Source: Symsagittifera roscoffensis
Taxonomy: Eukaryota > Xenacoelomorpha > Acoela > Convolutidae
Assembly (NCBI RefSeq): GCF_963678635.1
Contig: NC_087065.1
Location: 34,039,679-34,103,678, forward strand
Length of the DNA: 64,000 bases
Reading direction: 5' to 3'
Under the pieces are notes generated by a model. It made no database searches. It was not told the origin of the DNA and saw only the letters and a program-made list of their open reading frames with translations. Below are positions 1 to 11,204 of this stretch, in pieces (position 1 is the first letter of the stretch; each line of letters begins with the position of its first letter). The translations under genes and the position numbers were made by a program.

Positions 1-799
1 TTTCATTCCGCTGCTACTTAAAACTGATTTCATTTTTCTAGCCTTAAATTAAGTGCAATTGGTCGCGCCATTTTCAATATTTCAACGAAAGTAGCTTTAA
101 TTGAAAAAACAGCTAAGTAAACCGAAAAGCCTTTTTTCTTTTTCAATTCTCATAAGAGCACATCATTACATCACCTTCAGGCTCTCACAATTTCAGGAAA
201 CGCCAATGATTGAAACTTTGCGAGAAGAAGTTACCACACTTCGAAAAAAAACCTATTTGGGAAATCTTAAAATTAAAAACGGCTCATATTCTCACTTCTC
301 TTAATGTTTTACTTTCAAATGTAGATTTTTTTACTTTCAAATCAAACCTTCATAACAAAAAATAGGCGCTAATCGAAACACGTTAAAATTATTCCATTGA
401 AAAACTGCTGAAAAATCCTGAAAAATTAAATGGAAATATGAAAGAGGAGATTTGAAAACATTGGGGAGATAGGAAAAACTGGTTCACACGTTCGCAAATA
501 CAGGTAGAAAAAAGAGGAAAACGAAGCTTTAAAAAGTAAGAAAAAACAAAAAGCAATTGACTGAACAAAAGCAATAGACTGAACAAACCATTTTCTGCCC
601 AAATTTCTCAATTATAGTTTTCATATCAAAGTTTAGCTACTCGCCAACGAAATGATGTAAAGAAAGATAGCCATCAAAGATTTGTAACAGAACTCATCCA
701 AATGAGAAAATTGGTTCAATGGGTAATTCTTTGATTATGCTATGATATCTAGATATTAAGAACACTTTAACAAAAAATGCGGCGCTTTTTTCAAGAGTT
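1..799. other. AT-rich stretch without recognisable gene
   Basis: The short open frames on both strands are low in complexity (Lys/Phe/Ser-rich) and lack splice-bounded or family-like content. It lies downstream of the last readable Kir exon, so it may be Kir intron or 3' flank. I see no gene in it. Confidence 0.4.
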
Positions 800-1070
800 C
801 ATTGCCACGAACGTGAACCTGTGAAGACAGGTTCCGTAAAAACATCCGATGGATCGAGCATCCGACATTTTTCAAAAAGTAGGGCAAAGATTCGATTTCT
901 ACCGTTCGCTAAAAGATGCTGTCGAATGAAGACAGATCGTCGCGATCGCGCCAACGTGTTGCAAGCTTGCAAACAGAGATTAGGACTTTATAAGAAAGTT
1001 AGTGCCGGTTATCACCGTGTAGCGCAACCCCATTCGCCGCGTAGCGCCCCGAGTCGTCTAAATTAAAATC
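800..1070 (+). other. GC-richer island with an 81-codon open frame, unrecognised
   Basis: A block clearly richer in G and C than its surroundings, with an open frame at 821-1066 that is basic and rich in Arg, Lys and Ser and ends just before the (AT)n tract. No domain is recognised. The compositional contrast and sharp edge at a microsatellite suggest a fragment of a mobile element or a processed copy rather than a host exon; no splice sites flank it convincingly. Confidence 0.3.
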
Positions 1071-1081
1071 GGATAATTGAG

Positions 1082-1082
<1 letters not shown>

Positions 1083-1142
<60 letters not shown>
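1083..1142. repeat. (AT)n microsatellite followed by poly-T
   Basis: About 25 uninterrupted TA units followed by a run of about 10 T. Directly visible simple repeat. Confidence 0.95.
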
Positions 1143-1145
<3 letters not shown>

Positions 1146-1369
1146 TTCTAACGTCAAATTTTTACATAACAATCATTAACTAAGTTCGGATGTTTCACAC
1201 AACGGATTTTTATCCTAGACAGTGTCAACTTCTTCAGAAAACAAAAAAAATCATTCAGTTTGAATATAAGATGATTTTTTTCATTCAGCTGATAAGGTAT
1301 AGTTATCCATTTTAGCTGAACCAGACAGAGCAAAGAAAAAATTTTAAAAATAGTTGACAAAAACTCAAT

Positions 1370-1860
1370 TACCTGAATAAAAAAACATCTGATCTCGGAA
1401 GCTGAAAAAAATTGAGCAGTGATATTTGGGAGCAAAAATGGCATCATCTGAGAGTACTCTGACAGCACTCTACACTATAGGGTTGGGATTTTCAAATCTG
1501 AAAGTTTGCGCTTCCAAACCTTATTGTTGTGAAAACGTTTGAAAACAATAAAAAATCGTCTCGGAATCTGAAAAGATTTGAGCAGTCATATTTGGAGCCA
1601 AGATTTGCAGCCTATGAGAGAATTCTAACAGACCCCCTTATAGGGGTGTGAAGATCAAATTTTGGGAAGCCTTGAAAATTTTGTGAAAAATCACAGAAAC
1701 CGTCATTTCTCATCTCGTCTAACTAAAAAACTAATTTATATTAGGAAGCCAGTGTTGCAACCCCTCGGAGAACTTAGGGAGATTTAAAGCTTCAATTTTG
1801 GTGAAATAAACGCTGAAATCTAATCTAATCTAAACGCTGATTCATTCATCTATACATTAT
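1370..1860 (+). repeat. Short copy of the ~165-bp satellite family
   Basis: Two to three diverged units like those in the large array at 6815-8290: each carries a block like ATCTCGGAAGCTG followed by TTGAGCAGT, then GAGAGTACTCTGACAG and an ACAGGGTT-like block. The array ends in TTGGTGAAATAAACGCTGAA, almost the same terminal phrase as the large array (TTGGTGGAATAAACCCTGAA). The shared 3' boundary suggests both arrays sit inside copies of one mobile element. Confidence 0.6.
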
Positions 1861-3217
1861 GCAACGGGGACTTTTCACTACCCCAGAGTTCGCTGCCCTC
1901 CTCCTTTCGCCCATGCTGGCATGATTTCTACATCCTTATATTGATTTTTAGCTGACCTAGCAATCATGAATTGCAAATCTAAATAATTTCTTAAGCATTG
2001 CAATATATGATATAGATTCAACGTGTAAAAATCCTTTCGTTTAACATGCAAAAAAACACCTAAACAAGGTGAGATACGTGTCGCACGCATTTACCAAAGA
2101 GGCAAAGCGGTGCTTCGCAAACACTGGCGAGAAAACGACAAAAAGTAGCACTACAAAGTGAAATAAGAATAAGTAGTAAATTAGTAAAAGTCTCAAATTA
2201 GTAAAACTTTTGCTACGACACAAATTCGAACCAGCTACATCGAGATTAAAGGTTTTAATGCCCTTTCCAAATATCATATACACTACGCTCGCTAGTGCGC
2301 TAGCGTAAATAAAGAATTGACAGAGAAGTAGATTGGAAGCTGGAACCTTAAAATTAAAACCCACTTTCGAACCTAAAAACATTCACATCATTTTGCACCA
2401 ATTGGAGATCGTAATTTGTCTTCCTTTTATCAAATTAATTTGAATTGCACTACAAAAAAGTCAAATCGCGAAAAATCAAAATAAAGTGTGATTAAATTTC
2501 TTGAGTGTGAATTTTTCCTTAAAAAAAAACCACCCGACCTAAATAAGTGTCTTCACTTCCTTCATTGACACTTAATGAAGCCACTTAAAAAATCGTATTC
2601 ATTTGATTGCTTTTTGCCTGTTTCAATCGACAGACTTCCAAAAATGCTAGAAAATCTGCATTCAGCTGATTTAGGCTAACTCGTTAAAACACTAGATCTT
2701 GGATTCCACAAGAACAAATAATGGAAAGTTGTGGAGGAATTCCCCCTCACTTCTTTTCTCCTCCTAAGTACGACTTTAACAAGCTTTCTAGTTTTCCTTC
2801 AAGTCGAAAACAACACTGACAAAAGTTGAACCGAATTCTATCAATCCGGAAAAAAAACCTGGCAAAATCGTTCTTCGAAACTTGCCACCAAAACTTTTTG
2901 GTGTGATTACATTTTCAAAACGTATGCAGCGCTGTGTAATATTCTAGGTAGAAAAAAGCCGACGCAAATTCAATTAATGGCCACGCAACATAAGCATATT
3001 ACAATTTCGTATTGCTGATTCAGGTGGACAAACCAGGTGCGTTACCGCAGCGCCACCCAAACTTTATGACTCAGTGAGCTAGCTTTCATAAACAAAGCAA
3101 GTTGTAAACACGATTCAGCGGTTCTGTTAATTAAGTTGCTTGCCCGAAAAATGCACAGTTCCGATTTGATAAGGCTTGCTAACCAAGCGTAAAAATGACT
3201 TTTGGTTTGTTTCTCAC
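1861..3217. other. Repeat-derived sequence downstream of the last visible Kir exon
   Basis: Sequence at 1995-2095 (CATTGCAATATA, then AACATGCAAAAA) matches the segment just after the satellite array at 8310-8410. Sequence at 2455-2640 resembles the end of dispersed family A (AATCGCGAAAAATCAAAATA; GACCTAAATAAGTGTCTTCA). No Kir 3' exon was found here although the preceding exon ends with a clear donor, so the Kir gene probably continues beyond the window's left edge. Confidence 0.45.
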
Positions 3218-3436
3218 TTGAAGAGGGGACTCTCTGCATCTATCCTGTGCTCTATGATCCAGGGTACCAGCAGAATCAGTCTGTCTCTCCCACAGTCATA
3301 GCCCACATCCAGGTCCTCCATCAGCAGACAATTGTTCCCGTGGGTGTCTGTGGTGGAGTGGACCAGATACATTCGCACGTGTGCCTCCGGCATGCTACCC
3401 GTTGACATGTCTGCCACACGCAACGACAACACGTAT
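3218..3436 (-). CDS. Kir potassium channel, exon for proximal cytoplasmic domain
   Basis: This 219-bp exon continues the inward-rectifier K+ channel encoded on the minus strand. It follows the acceptor TGTGTCCTAG and ends at the donor AA|GTGAGA; its entry phase (one base completes the split codon from the 17.5-kb exon) and exit phase (two bases) keep the frame open. The protein runs YVLSLRVADM...PEAHVRMYLV, then DVGYDCGRDRLILLVPWII and EHRIDAESPLFK, matching the Kir C-terminal immunoglobulin-like domain (family pattern: L.RVGDLR, EAHVR, D...G.DR.FLV.P..I.H.ID..SPL). The family normally continues for well over 100 more residues (including the ILEG...TSY segment), which are not seen here; the exon's donor implies further exons to the left. 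The role in Kir proteins is cytoplasmic-pore formation and PIP2-dependent gating (established knowledge). Confidence 0.93.
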
Positions 3437-4439
3437 CTAGGACACAATGAAAACAAACAAATACCAAAACAATGCTCCAACCATTATTCATAGTGAAAAC
3501 AAACTTCACATTGTCACTTCACATTGTCTGCTGGGCCACAAATCGCATCGAGCGAAAATTGGTAGCAAGCGACAATCCACAACAAGTTACAAAATTGCAC
3601 TCTCTCAATAATGTCCGCTGAACTTTAAATGTTTTCAGATTAGAATCTTTCAAACTTTAAACAACTTTTCAGATTATTACAGTTAAGCTATTTCCATTTT
3701 GTGCAAATTTCCATCGAAATTGTTGTTTCGCTTTCAAGTTTGCAAAAAAGTGAGCTAAGAATTCTGCAGGAGAATGCTGATGACTATTGGAGTCTAACCA
3801 TTCCATGGTTGTCGAAAATTGAAAGAAGTAAAATTTTCTCTGTCATTCTAACAATAGAGGCCTTCAAATGAAAGGAACTTGAGGGCAGATAGAATTAGGA
3901 TTTAAAAACATTAAGTAGAACTCCTAATCTGTTTATTGTATCAGAGTCCATTTAAGACGGAAGGCGGAAATGAAATGCATGCGTTCAAGGAAATATACAA
4001 ATCCCTTATCAATACAGCAATCAGGCTTCAAAAGCATGTCAAAATGCATCCAGAGAAAATTATTCATACCAAACCCAGTCATCAATCACAAGTAGATACC
4101 AGGCATGAAGGAACCAAATTGCGCACCCCTACCCACCCCTGGCAAAATTCAATGCAGTCTCTTTAGTACAGAAGCGACGAACAATTGATAGGCTGAATAC
4201 GTTACTGAAATCGCCGATAACAGGTCTTGTTATTTAATTTTAAAAACACTACACTTACTCATCCATATCCTCAAGATCAGCAATCTGTGAACTTCCAGTC
4301 TGCGGAATAAATTCCAATAACTTTCTTTCTTTGATGTTTTATTAGCTTTTGGGGAGCTCCTAATATTTCCATAAATATCAATTAATGAGACAAAATAGAG
4401 GTGAAGTTAACTTATAACTCCATCTCCATCCAACAAAAT

Positions 4440-4870
4440 CGATCTCTCCAATTCAATTCGATAGCCTAAGTTGAGCAGCAACACATTCGCAAAGAAAACA
4501 AATTTTTCGCAAAGAAAACGAAATTTCCAAATTTTCGATAGATTGTAATCAGATAATCATAACGTTGTTGAAAAAGTTGTTTAGGTAAACCTCAAAAAAA
4601 ATTGAGCGTGAACAATAGTAGTTTCCTGAAAAAAAATCATCACGACCTAATTAAGTGTCTTCACTACGTTTATTGACAATTAAATTAGAACTCTAATTCA
4701 AACGCAATCTATGATTGGCACTTCTCTGATATGTGCATTTATAAAATATGAATGCAAGTCTTTTGTTATAAGAGCATTAAGATTTTTTCTGAAAAAAAAA
4801 ACGAAAAATAAATCATTAATAAAATCATCTACAAAAACATCATAGGTCCGATTTCAGGAAAACAAAACTG
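4440..4870 (+). repeat. Dispersed family A, partial copy
   Basis: Carries the family A tail with AAAAAAATCATCACGACCTA and AATTAAGTGTCTTCACTACG, followed by the GAATGCAAGTCTTTTGTTA block also seen at 14090-14130 (GAATGTACTTCTTTTGTTA). Diverged, so the boundaries are approximate. Confidence 0.45.
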
Positions 4871-5754
4871 GGAAAAAGTATCACCAGCGTTAAGTTAGTC
4901 GTTAGTTAAAGTTACCGAGCGGCCGCCACTGCACCTACATCAATTGGGCAAGGCGCCGTTCAGCAAAACAAAAAAGCCATCTGAAAATTTTAAAATTTTA
5001 AATTTCAGAACTCGAAGATTTTGCGCCCAATCCTTTCTGAAATATTCAACAAAAAATGACTTTTACCCCTCATATGAAAAAATACAAGCTGACAAAGAAA
5101 AAACGGAATCATTCAGGCTAAAAAGGAAAAAAGCGTCTTCAAAGCCTGAGTTCCTAACATAAGTGTCACAAAAAATTTCAATCATAATGAAATTGTTTGA
5201 ATCAGAAGAAAATTCTGTACGTTTGAAATTAAGCCGACGAAAAAAAATCAGCAGACAAGCGACAGTCAGATTTTCTGCCAAAAACTTGAACTAACATATA
5301 TCGAAACAAGGATAGCGGGTTGCTGTCTAGGTAGCACAGAATGCTCCGACAACATTCTCGAAAGAAAACACTTACTTTTGTTTTTCTTCAAGTTAGTGTC
5401 TTTTTGATACGTAGTATTTCTAAAAGCTTATTTTTGCCAAGAAAAGCAAAATTAAGCTTCCTAACTAGTTTTCCTTTTGGTAAAATCAAGTTTTTTTAAG
5501 CCTAAATAGCTAATTTTCATACAAAACAAACGTTACTCGATCGCTTTACCCGCTCGAAAATCCACAAAAATTAAAAATTTGAAACATGTTATACTCGACA
5601 CTAAAATTTTTTTTGGAATTTTTGAATTTTTTGGCATTAGACCAAAAAATAATTTTTGAAACTTAAAAAAAACCAAGAGTCCAACTGCGAAAAATCAAAT
5701 TTCAGCGGGAACAAAGTTTAAGACTTTTATTATTTAAAAAAACAAAGGAAATAT

Positions 5755-6245
5755 AGCCAACTGGCAGTTGGAAAAGAGTAGTGAACGCAAAGAAACTGAA
5801 AAAAACTTATTTGCTTTTGAAAAATTTGACTTGTGTTTGAAAAAACTTCAACTTGCACAAAAATATATTTGCCCATAAAACTCTTTGAACTTTAAACAAT
5901 TTTTTTGACTGTTTTATGATAAATTTAAACAACTTGAGAAAGCTGGATCGTAAGTAAAATTTATTTTTATTTTGCCCAGTAATCTGATAATTCAATTTCA
6001 TTTTCGAAATTAGAAGTCGAGCACGTTTTTCATGACATTTACCCTTTTGCTGTTCGATAGTGGCATTTGCCTTCCTTTTAAAAAAGGAAATGAAGCAAAT
6101 TTAAAAAACCAAAAGTCAAACCACGAAAAATCAAAATTGAGCGAGAACACATTTAGAACTGTTCCTGAACAAAAAAATCACCAATACCTTTATAAGAAAA
6201 CTCACAATGTTCTTTACTCTGAAAAAATCATTAAGACCTATTGAA
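5755..6245 (+). repeat. Dispersed family A, near full copy
   Basis: Begins GCCAACTGGCAGTTGGAAAA, runs through a CTTTGAAC...ACAATTTTTTTGACTG segment, a GTCGAGCACGTTTTTCATGA block and GCTGTTCGATAGTGGCATTT, and ends with AATCACCAATACCTTTATAA. The same order of blocks recurs at 8450 and 13705, defining a unit of about 500 bp. No coding capacity is evident, so it is probably non-autonomous. Confidence 0.65.
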
Positions 6246-6337
6246 ATGAAAATCTCTTGGTTATTCTACACAAGGTGACTGAATACACTTATAAAAGTCA
6301 GTTGATTTTGTTTTTGAGAAAAAACGTTTTCACCCTT

Positions 6338-6630
6338 ATCATTTAATCGTAAGATAGCGCAACCTTCATTTTTTTGAAAACGTTGCCTCTTAACTTGACC
6401 TTCAGCAATTTAAAAGTAGAAAAATTGCGGTTACCACATTTGTAATCTTGCTTTTCATTTAACAAATTAATTGAAAACTAGTTTAAAATAGGAAGCCAAA
6501 TAGCTAATATGTAAAAATACCCAAAAAAAAATAAACTATTGAACAGTTGAAAAGTCCAATTCACCGTTAGAATTTAATTTTAAAAATCCTTTAATTAAAG
6601 ACTAGCATGTAATGCACCTCCGGTGCTTCG
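6338..6630 (+). repeat. Dispersed family D, copy 1
   Basis: Shares a colinear segment with 19110-19410: CATTTAATCGTAA.ATAGC.CAACCT, then CTTAACTTGACCTTCA, then AGGAAGCCAAATAGCTAATA and TTCCTTTAATTAAAGA-like blocks. The two copies lie in different Kir introns. Confidence 0.6.
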
Positions 6631-6814
6631 AATTTATGACAACTCATAAAAACTGCATATAACCTAAGTAATATTTGCATCCTTTGTGTACTCTGACATA
6701 ACCCAAGGATTACACAGGTTTGGTAATTTCAAATTTTGTAAAGTTAGTCAAGTTTTTTTTTAATTCTAACTTTGAAAAATCTTAGAACTTTGTGATTATT
6801 TAAATATCAGTTCA

Positions 6815-8290
6815 TTGAAAACTTTTAAATTGACAGAAAAATGTCACATCTCGAAAACTAAAAGCAATGAACAGTCGCATTTGGACGCAAGATTTGAAAC
6901 TTCTGAGAGTACTCACAACAGTCAACTACAGGGTCTGGAACTTCAAATTTTGAGAAAATTCAAATTGAAGTTTTCTAATTTTATTTTTGAAAAACCAAGG
7001 AAAGCGCCATATCCTGAAAACTACAAAAAATTGAGCACTCATATTTGGAGGCAAGATTCTCAACCCCTGAGAGTACTCTGACAGCCCCAAACTTCAGGGT
7101 TCGAAATTTCTCAAGTTTTGAAAAAATTCAAGTTTTCTGAAAAACTTTTTGAAAAAAATCATAAAAACGTCATATCTCAAAAACTACAAGGATTTAAGCA
7201 ATCATATTGAAAGGAAAAACTCGCAACCCCTGGGAATGCCCTGATAAAAACATCACCAATGGGAACAAATTTTTTTTAAATCTAAGTTCTTAGAACAATT
7301 AAGAAAAACACTACAACGTCACATCTCGGAAACAAAAAGCATTAGGGCAGTCACAATTGAAACTTCTGAGAGTGCCATCACAGTACTCAACTACAAGGTT
7401 GAGAATTTCCAATCATTTGAATTTTTTTAAATCCAAGTTTTCTGAAAAATTAAAAAGAAATCATAAAACACTTCATATCTCGAAAACTACAAGGATTGGA
7501 GCAATTATATTTGGAGGCAAGATACGCAACCCCTGAGACCTTGAGAGTACTCTGAAAACCCCCATTATAGACGCGGGAATTTCAAATTTTGACAAAAATT
7601 TTTTTTTAAGTTTTCTTAAATTTTTTTTTTAAAAATCACAAAAAACTTCATATCTCAAAAAGTACAAAGATTTGAGCAGTCACAGTTGGAGGAGAAATTC
7701 GCAACTCCTGGTAGTTCCCTGACAGAGCCTCACTACAGCGATGAGAACTTCAAAATTTGTGAATTTTTCTATATCTAAGTTCTTTGAAAAATTTAGATAA
7801 AATCCTAATAACGTCATATCTCTAAAACTACAAGGATTTGAGCAGTCATATTCAGAGGCAAGAGTTGCAACACCTGAGAGTAAGCTCACAGTTTCCAATT
7901 ACAGGATTGAGATCTTTGAAACTTCATCATTGAATTTTTTTAAATCTAAGTTTTTTGAAAATTGATGAAAAAATCATAAAAAACGTCCTATCTCGAAAAC
8001 TACAAGGATTTGAGAAGTGAGATTTGGAGGCAAGATTCGCAACCCCTGAGAGTATCCTGACAGCACCCAACTACAGGGTTGAGAATTTCATATTTTGCGA
8101 AATTTTTTCAGGTTACGTTTTCTACAAATTTTTGAAAAATCTCGAAAATTGCCGTATCTCGTAAACTAAAAAGATTTGGTAACTCATCTATGGAGGCCAC
8201 AATCGCAACACCTGAAGAAGCTCTGAGAGCATCCTAATATTGGGTTGCTAATTTCAAACTTGGTGGAATAAACCCTGAACTCAAACTGAA
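6815..8290 (+). repeat. ~165-bp satellite array, about nine units
   Basis: Units recur about every 147-177 bp, marked by a block like CATATCTCGAAAACTACAAG at roughly 6841, 7004, 7170, 7317, 7470, 7647, 7813, 7984 and 8152. Each is followed by GGAGGCAAGATTCGCAACCC, CTGAGAGTACTCTGACAG and CTACAGGGTTGAGAATTTC-like blocks. Units are diverged from each other. The array ends in TTGGTGGAATAAACCCTGAA, as does the small array at 1370-1860. Confidence 0.85.
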
Positions 8291-8449
8291 AAATCGAAAA
8301 AAAATCTTAACCATTGCAATATACGATATAGCTTTAACGTGAAAAAATTCTTTTGTTAAACATGCAAAAATAATAAGTTGAAAACGCTTAAACATGGCGA
8401 GATAGTGAAGACCGCATTTAAATGTATAATAGATTAAAGATTTAAAACA

Positions 8450-8905
8450 AAGCCAACTGACAGTTGGAAAAGAGTAATGAAAGCAAGGCAAATGACTGGT
8501 TTCCTTGTTTTTTTTCCAAAACCTTCAACTATTGAATTTCGAAAAAATTGATGGCCTTAAAGCTCTTTGAATTCGTAGAACAATTTATGATGGACAATTT
8601 TTTGTTAAAACTAACCAAATTTGAGAAAACTGGTTTGAAAGATAAATATTTTATTCCGCTGAGAAATCTGAAAATCTAATTTCACTTTGGAAACAAGAAG
8701 TCGATCACGTTTTATGTGACCTGTACAAATCTGCTGTTCGATAGTTGAAATTGGCTTCTTTTTATTAAAAAATGAACTGAATTTAAAAAATCGAAAGTCA
8801 AACCGCGAAAAAGTAAAATTGAGCCTGAACAAACTAAGACTTCCTAAAAAACCACAAAAAATCAATGCGACCTATAAAAATCTAAACTACGTTCATCGAC
8901 TCAAA
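8450..8905 (+). repeat. Dispersed family A, near full copy
   Basis: Starts AGCCAACTGACAGTTGGAAA and has the GAAGTCGATCACGTTTT, GCTGTTCGATAGTTGAAATT and AATGCGACCTATAAAAATCT blocks in the family order. It lies immediately downstream of the satellite array's conserved end, so the satellite and family A may be parts of one larger element. Confidence 0.65.
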
Positions 8906-9261
8906 AATAAAACTGACAGAGCAGTAAGTATATAGAAAAGGCTTTTCGAGAATTTTCAAAATCAATTACTTCAGAAATTGATTGATCTAAATGATGAGAA
9001 TTACATCTTTTGGGCCGTTGAGATTCAATGGTGATTCTTGTGATGCGAAAATGTGATGCGCCTAAAAATATTACTGTTTTAAAGAGCATGCTGAAATAAC
9101 AGTGACGTACCAAATGACCACACGCATTATGCTCACTTTAAATCGCAACCAAAGAAAGAACACTACGTTGAAATCGGATGTTAGAAAAAAAACAATTTTT
9201 TTAAAAACTACATAAATTTCGAATAGCAATTTATATATATTTTAAACATATATGCAAACAC

Positions 9262-10665
9262 TCAAAACACAACCCGGGCTCCATTTACATTCCCTATTTT
9301 TGAGTTTGATAGGACTACGACTGAGCCATTTTCAACAGTTTCATCTGCTTGAATGATGTAAGTAGATTGGCTGCTTTCAACTCTGAACAACAATCTTTTC
9401 TTGATCAAATAGATAATGCCGATGGATCCTGTTAGTGCACATATCAGTGTTATTGCAAGACATGCTGTGTAAAAGCCAAAATGTTGCAGGATTATGCCTC
9501 CTACAACGCCTTCGCCAATGATGAGCCCCACTTCGAAGCACAGGCCATACATTACTGCAGCATAGTTATCCACCATTACTGCAGTATAGCCTTCAGTTAA
9601 TGGGTAGATTTTTCGCAAAAGGGGAATGAGCGGTATGAATGCAGCGGTTGAACTTATTCCGATCACAGCAATTACAAACTCAAGCATGCCTAAACTACCT
9701 AGAAAGTGGTTTGCCTGCTGTGAGATAAAAATAACAAAGAACCCAAGAGAAGTCAGCAAACAGCCACAGAAGGTAAAAATGATACTAGCAAAACCTTTGT
9801 CCACAAGAATTCCAATAATGGGCGCGCTCACGGCGCGTAAAATTGTGAAAGGGAGGAAATAGTTTCCAGCTTCTGTACTCGTTATTTCATATGCATCGTT
9901 CAAATGTGGGGAAAATGCTACTCCAAAAAATCCTAGCGATGATGCTGCAAATGTTGCCGCAATTGATAAACATATAACTCCACCGTTAGTTAAAAATTGC
10001 ATTGCTGTTCTCACACTTGGTGTGAAACTTTCATTATCATCCTGTGAGTTTGGCTGGGGAATTCCAATATAGCAGAGAACAGGAAACACCAGCTGAGCTC
10101 CACCCACTATCCAAAACGGCAAACTATATCCCCCTAAAGAGTAGATCCAGCTACCAAAAGGAGCTCCAATGATGATTCCGATCGCCATTGCGAGCGAAAT
10201 CCAACTGCAGATACTTCCCGTCCATTTGGGAAACATCGCAATAAGAAGTGGTGCTCCGGAACACCAAATGAGGGTAATTCCAGACCCTTTCGCAAATCGC
10301 GTTATGATACACATGATAACAAACCAGGTTCCAGAAGCTGCTTTATCTAGCTGTCCAAATAGCATGCACCCGATTGCTACAATGACCTCTCCAAAGCAGA
10401 ACAGAAATTTGCGTTTCTCGATGTTAGCGAAGAAGAACATGAAGTATACAGTCGTGACAAGTCCTGCAAAGTCGGAAGCAGAGACAATGATGCCGATCAT
10501 TGTTTTTGACACGCCTCGTTTGGCAAGTTCCGATGGCACAAAAGGGGTCCAAAAAGTGTCATTCAGGCCAATTAGAACGTACAGTGAAAGTCCCAAGAGA
10601 AGAACGAAGACCTTGCGAATATTTGAAAGGCGCTCGTGGCCCGAAACGCCATAACAAACTGACAT
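9262..10665 (-). CDS. MFS transporter, SLC18B1-like, nested in a Kir intron
   Basis: A 467-residue membrane protein with about 12 hydrophobic segments and no interruption. Hallmarks of the major facilitator superfamily, SLC18/SLC18B1 branch, include ELAKRGVSKTMIGIIVSASD after the first helix, the degenerate loop 2-3 motif (NIEKRKFLF), GQLDKAASGTWFVIMCIITR, FPKWTGSICSWISLAMAIG, GAPFGSWIYSLGGYSLPFWI and, in the second half, a loop motif LVDKG. SLC18B1 proteins are vesicular polyamine exporters; substrate here is inference only. Length fits the family. The start is placed at the first ATG (MSVCYGV); the frame stays open for 20 codons upstream without another ATG. That ATG lies directly after CTTTTCATCTTCAG, which looks like a splice acceptor, so a non-coding or short 5' exon may exist. 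The stop is TGA at 9262-9264. It shares strand with, and sits inside, the 14-kb Kir intron. Open frames on the opposite strand are shadows. Confidence 0.9.
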   Translation of the reverse strand: MSVCYGVSGHERLSNIRKVFVLLLGLSLYVLIGLNDTFWTPFVPSELAKRGVSKTMIGIIVSASDFAGLVTTVYFMFFFANIEKRKFLFCFGEVIVAIGCMLFGQLDKAASGTWFVIMCIITRFAKGSGITLIWCSGAPLLIAMFPKWTGSICSWISLAMAIGIIIGAPFGSWIYSLGGYSLPFWIVGGAQLVFPVLCYIGIPQPNSQDDNESFTPSVRTAMQFLTNGGVICLSIAATFAASSLGFFGVAFSPHLNDAYEITSTEAGNYFLPFTILRAVSAPIIGILVDKGFASIIFTFCGCLLTSLGFFVIFISQQANHFLGSLGMLEFVIAVIGISSTAAFIPLIPLLRKIYPLTEGYTAVMVDNYAAVMYGLCFEVGLIIGEGVVGGIILQHFGFYTACLAITLICALTGSIGIIYLIKKRLLFRVESSQSTYIIQADETVENGSVVVLSNSKIGNVNGARVVF

Positions 10666-11204
10666 CTGAAGATGAAAAGCGTCAAGTTGTAGACTTATTC
10701 CAATGAACGTAACAGCTTGTATCAATACAGATAAGAGAGGGTTAACACATAATTGACATCGGTGGAATTAGGTAAAGAAACTAGTACAATTCAACTCAAC
10801 TTTTAATCACTAACTTTAACAACTGAATTGTCTTTGACGGGCGCCAAAGCAAAAGGAGTTTTATGAAGTCTGGTGCGATGTTTGCTTTTTAAAATCTCGG
10901 TGTTTACTTAAGAGAAAAAGTCGTCAGTTCTCGAGACAATATGACCAGCATGTTTGAGCTGAACGCATTAACTAGATATGTTTGTACACGTAGTCAGATT
11001 ACCAAAATTGGAATGGCATTTTTGATCACCGGCAAAAAGATGGCAAAGCTTTTTGCTCAAATCAGTTAATGGTTCTGCAAACAGTCACCGCTTTGAGCAA
11101 AAAAATGTTTTACGAGCCTCCAGGTTTCCTCACGAATGATAAAGCAACAAAGTGAGTTATCGTCAATTCTCTCATAAATTCTCTCACTTACGTGTACAGT
11201 GCTG

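Noticed and set aside
821-1066. Small host gene for an 81-residue basic protein
   Set aside because: No splice sites, family or conservation evidence; reported only as a compositional island.
3202-3405. Plus-strand 67-codon frame over the Kir exon
   Set aside because: Antisense shadow of the Kir cytoplasmic-domain exon.
6815-8290. CRISPR array
   Set aside because: Regular spacing, but the whole ~165-bp unit repeats, not short repeats with unique spacers, and the host is an animal.
9626-10706. Open frames of 68-161 codons on the plus strand
   Set aside because: They lie antisense to the MFS transporter, which has full family signatures; the plus-strand products are Met/Pro/Ile-rich shadows.
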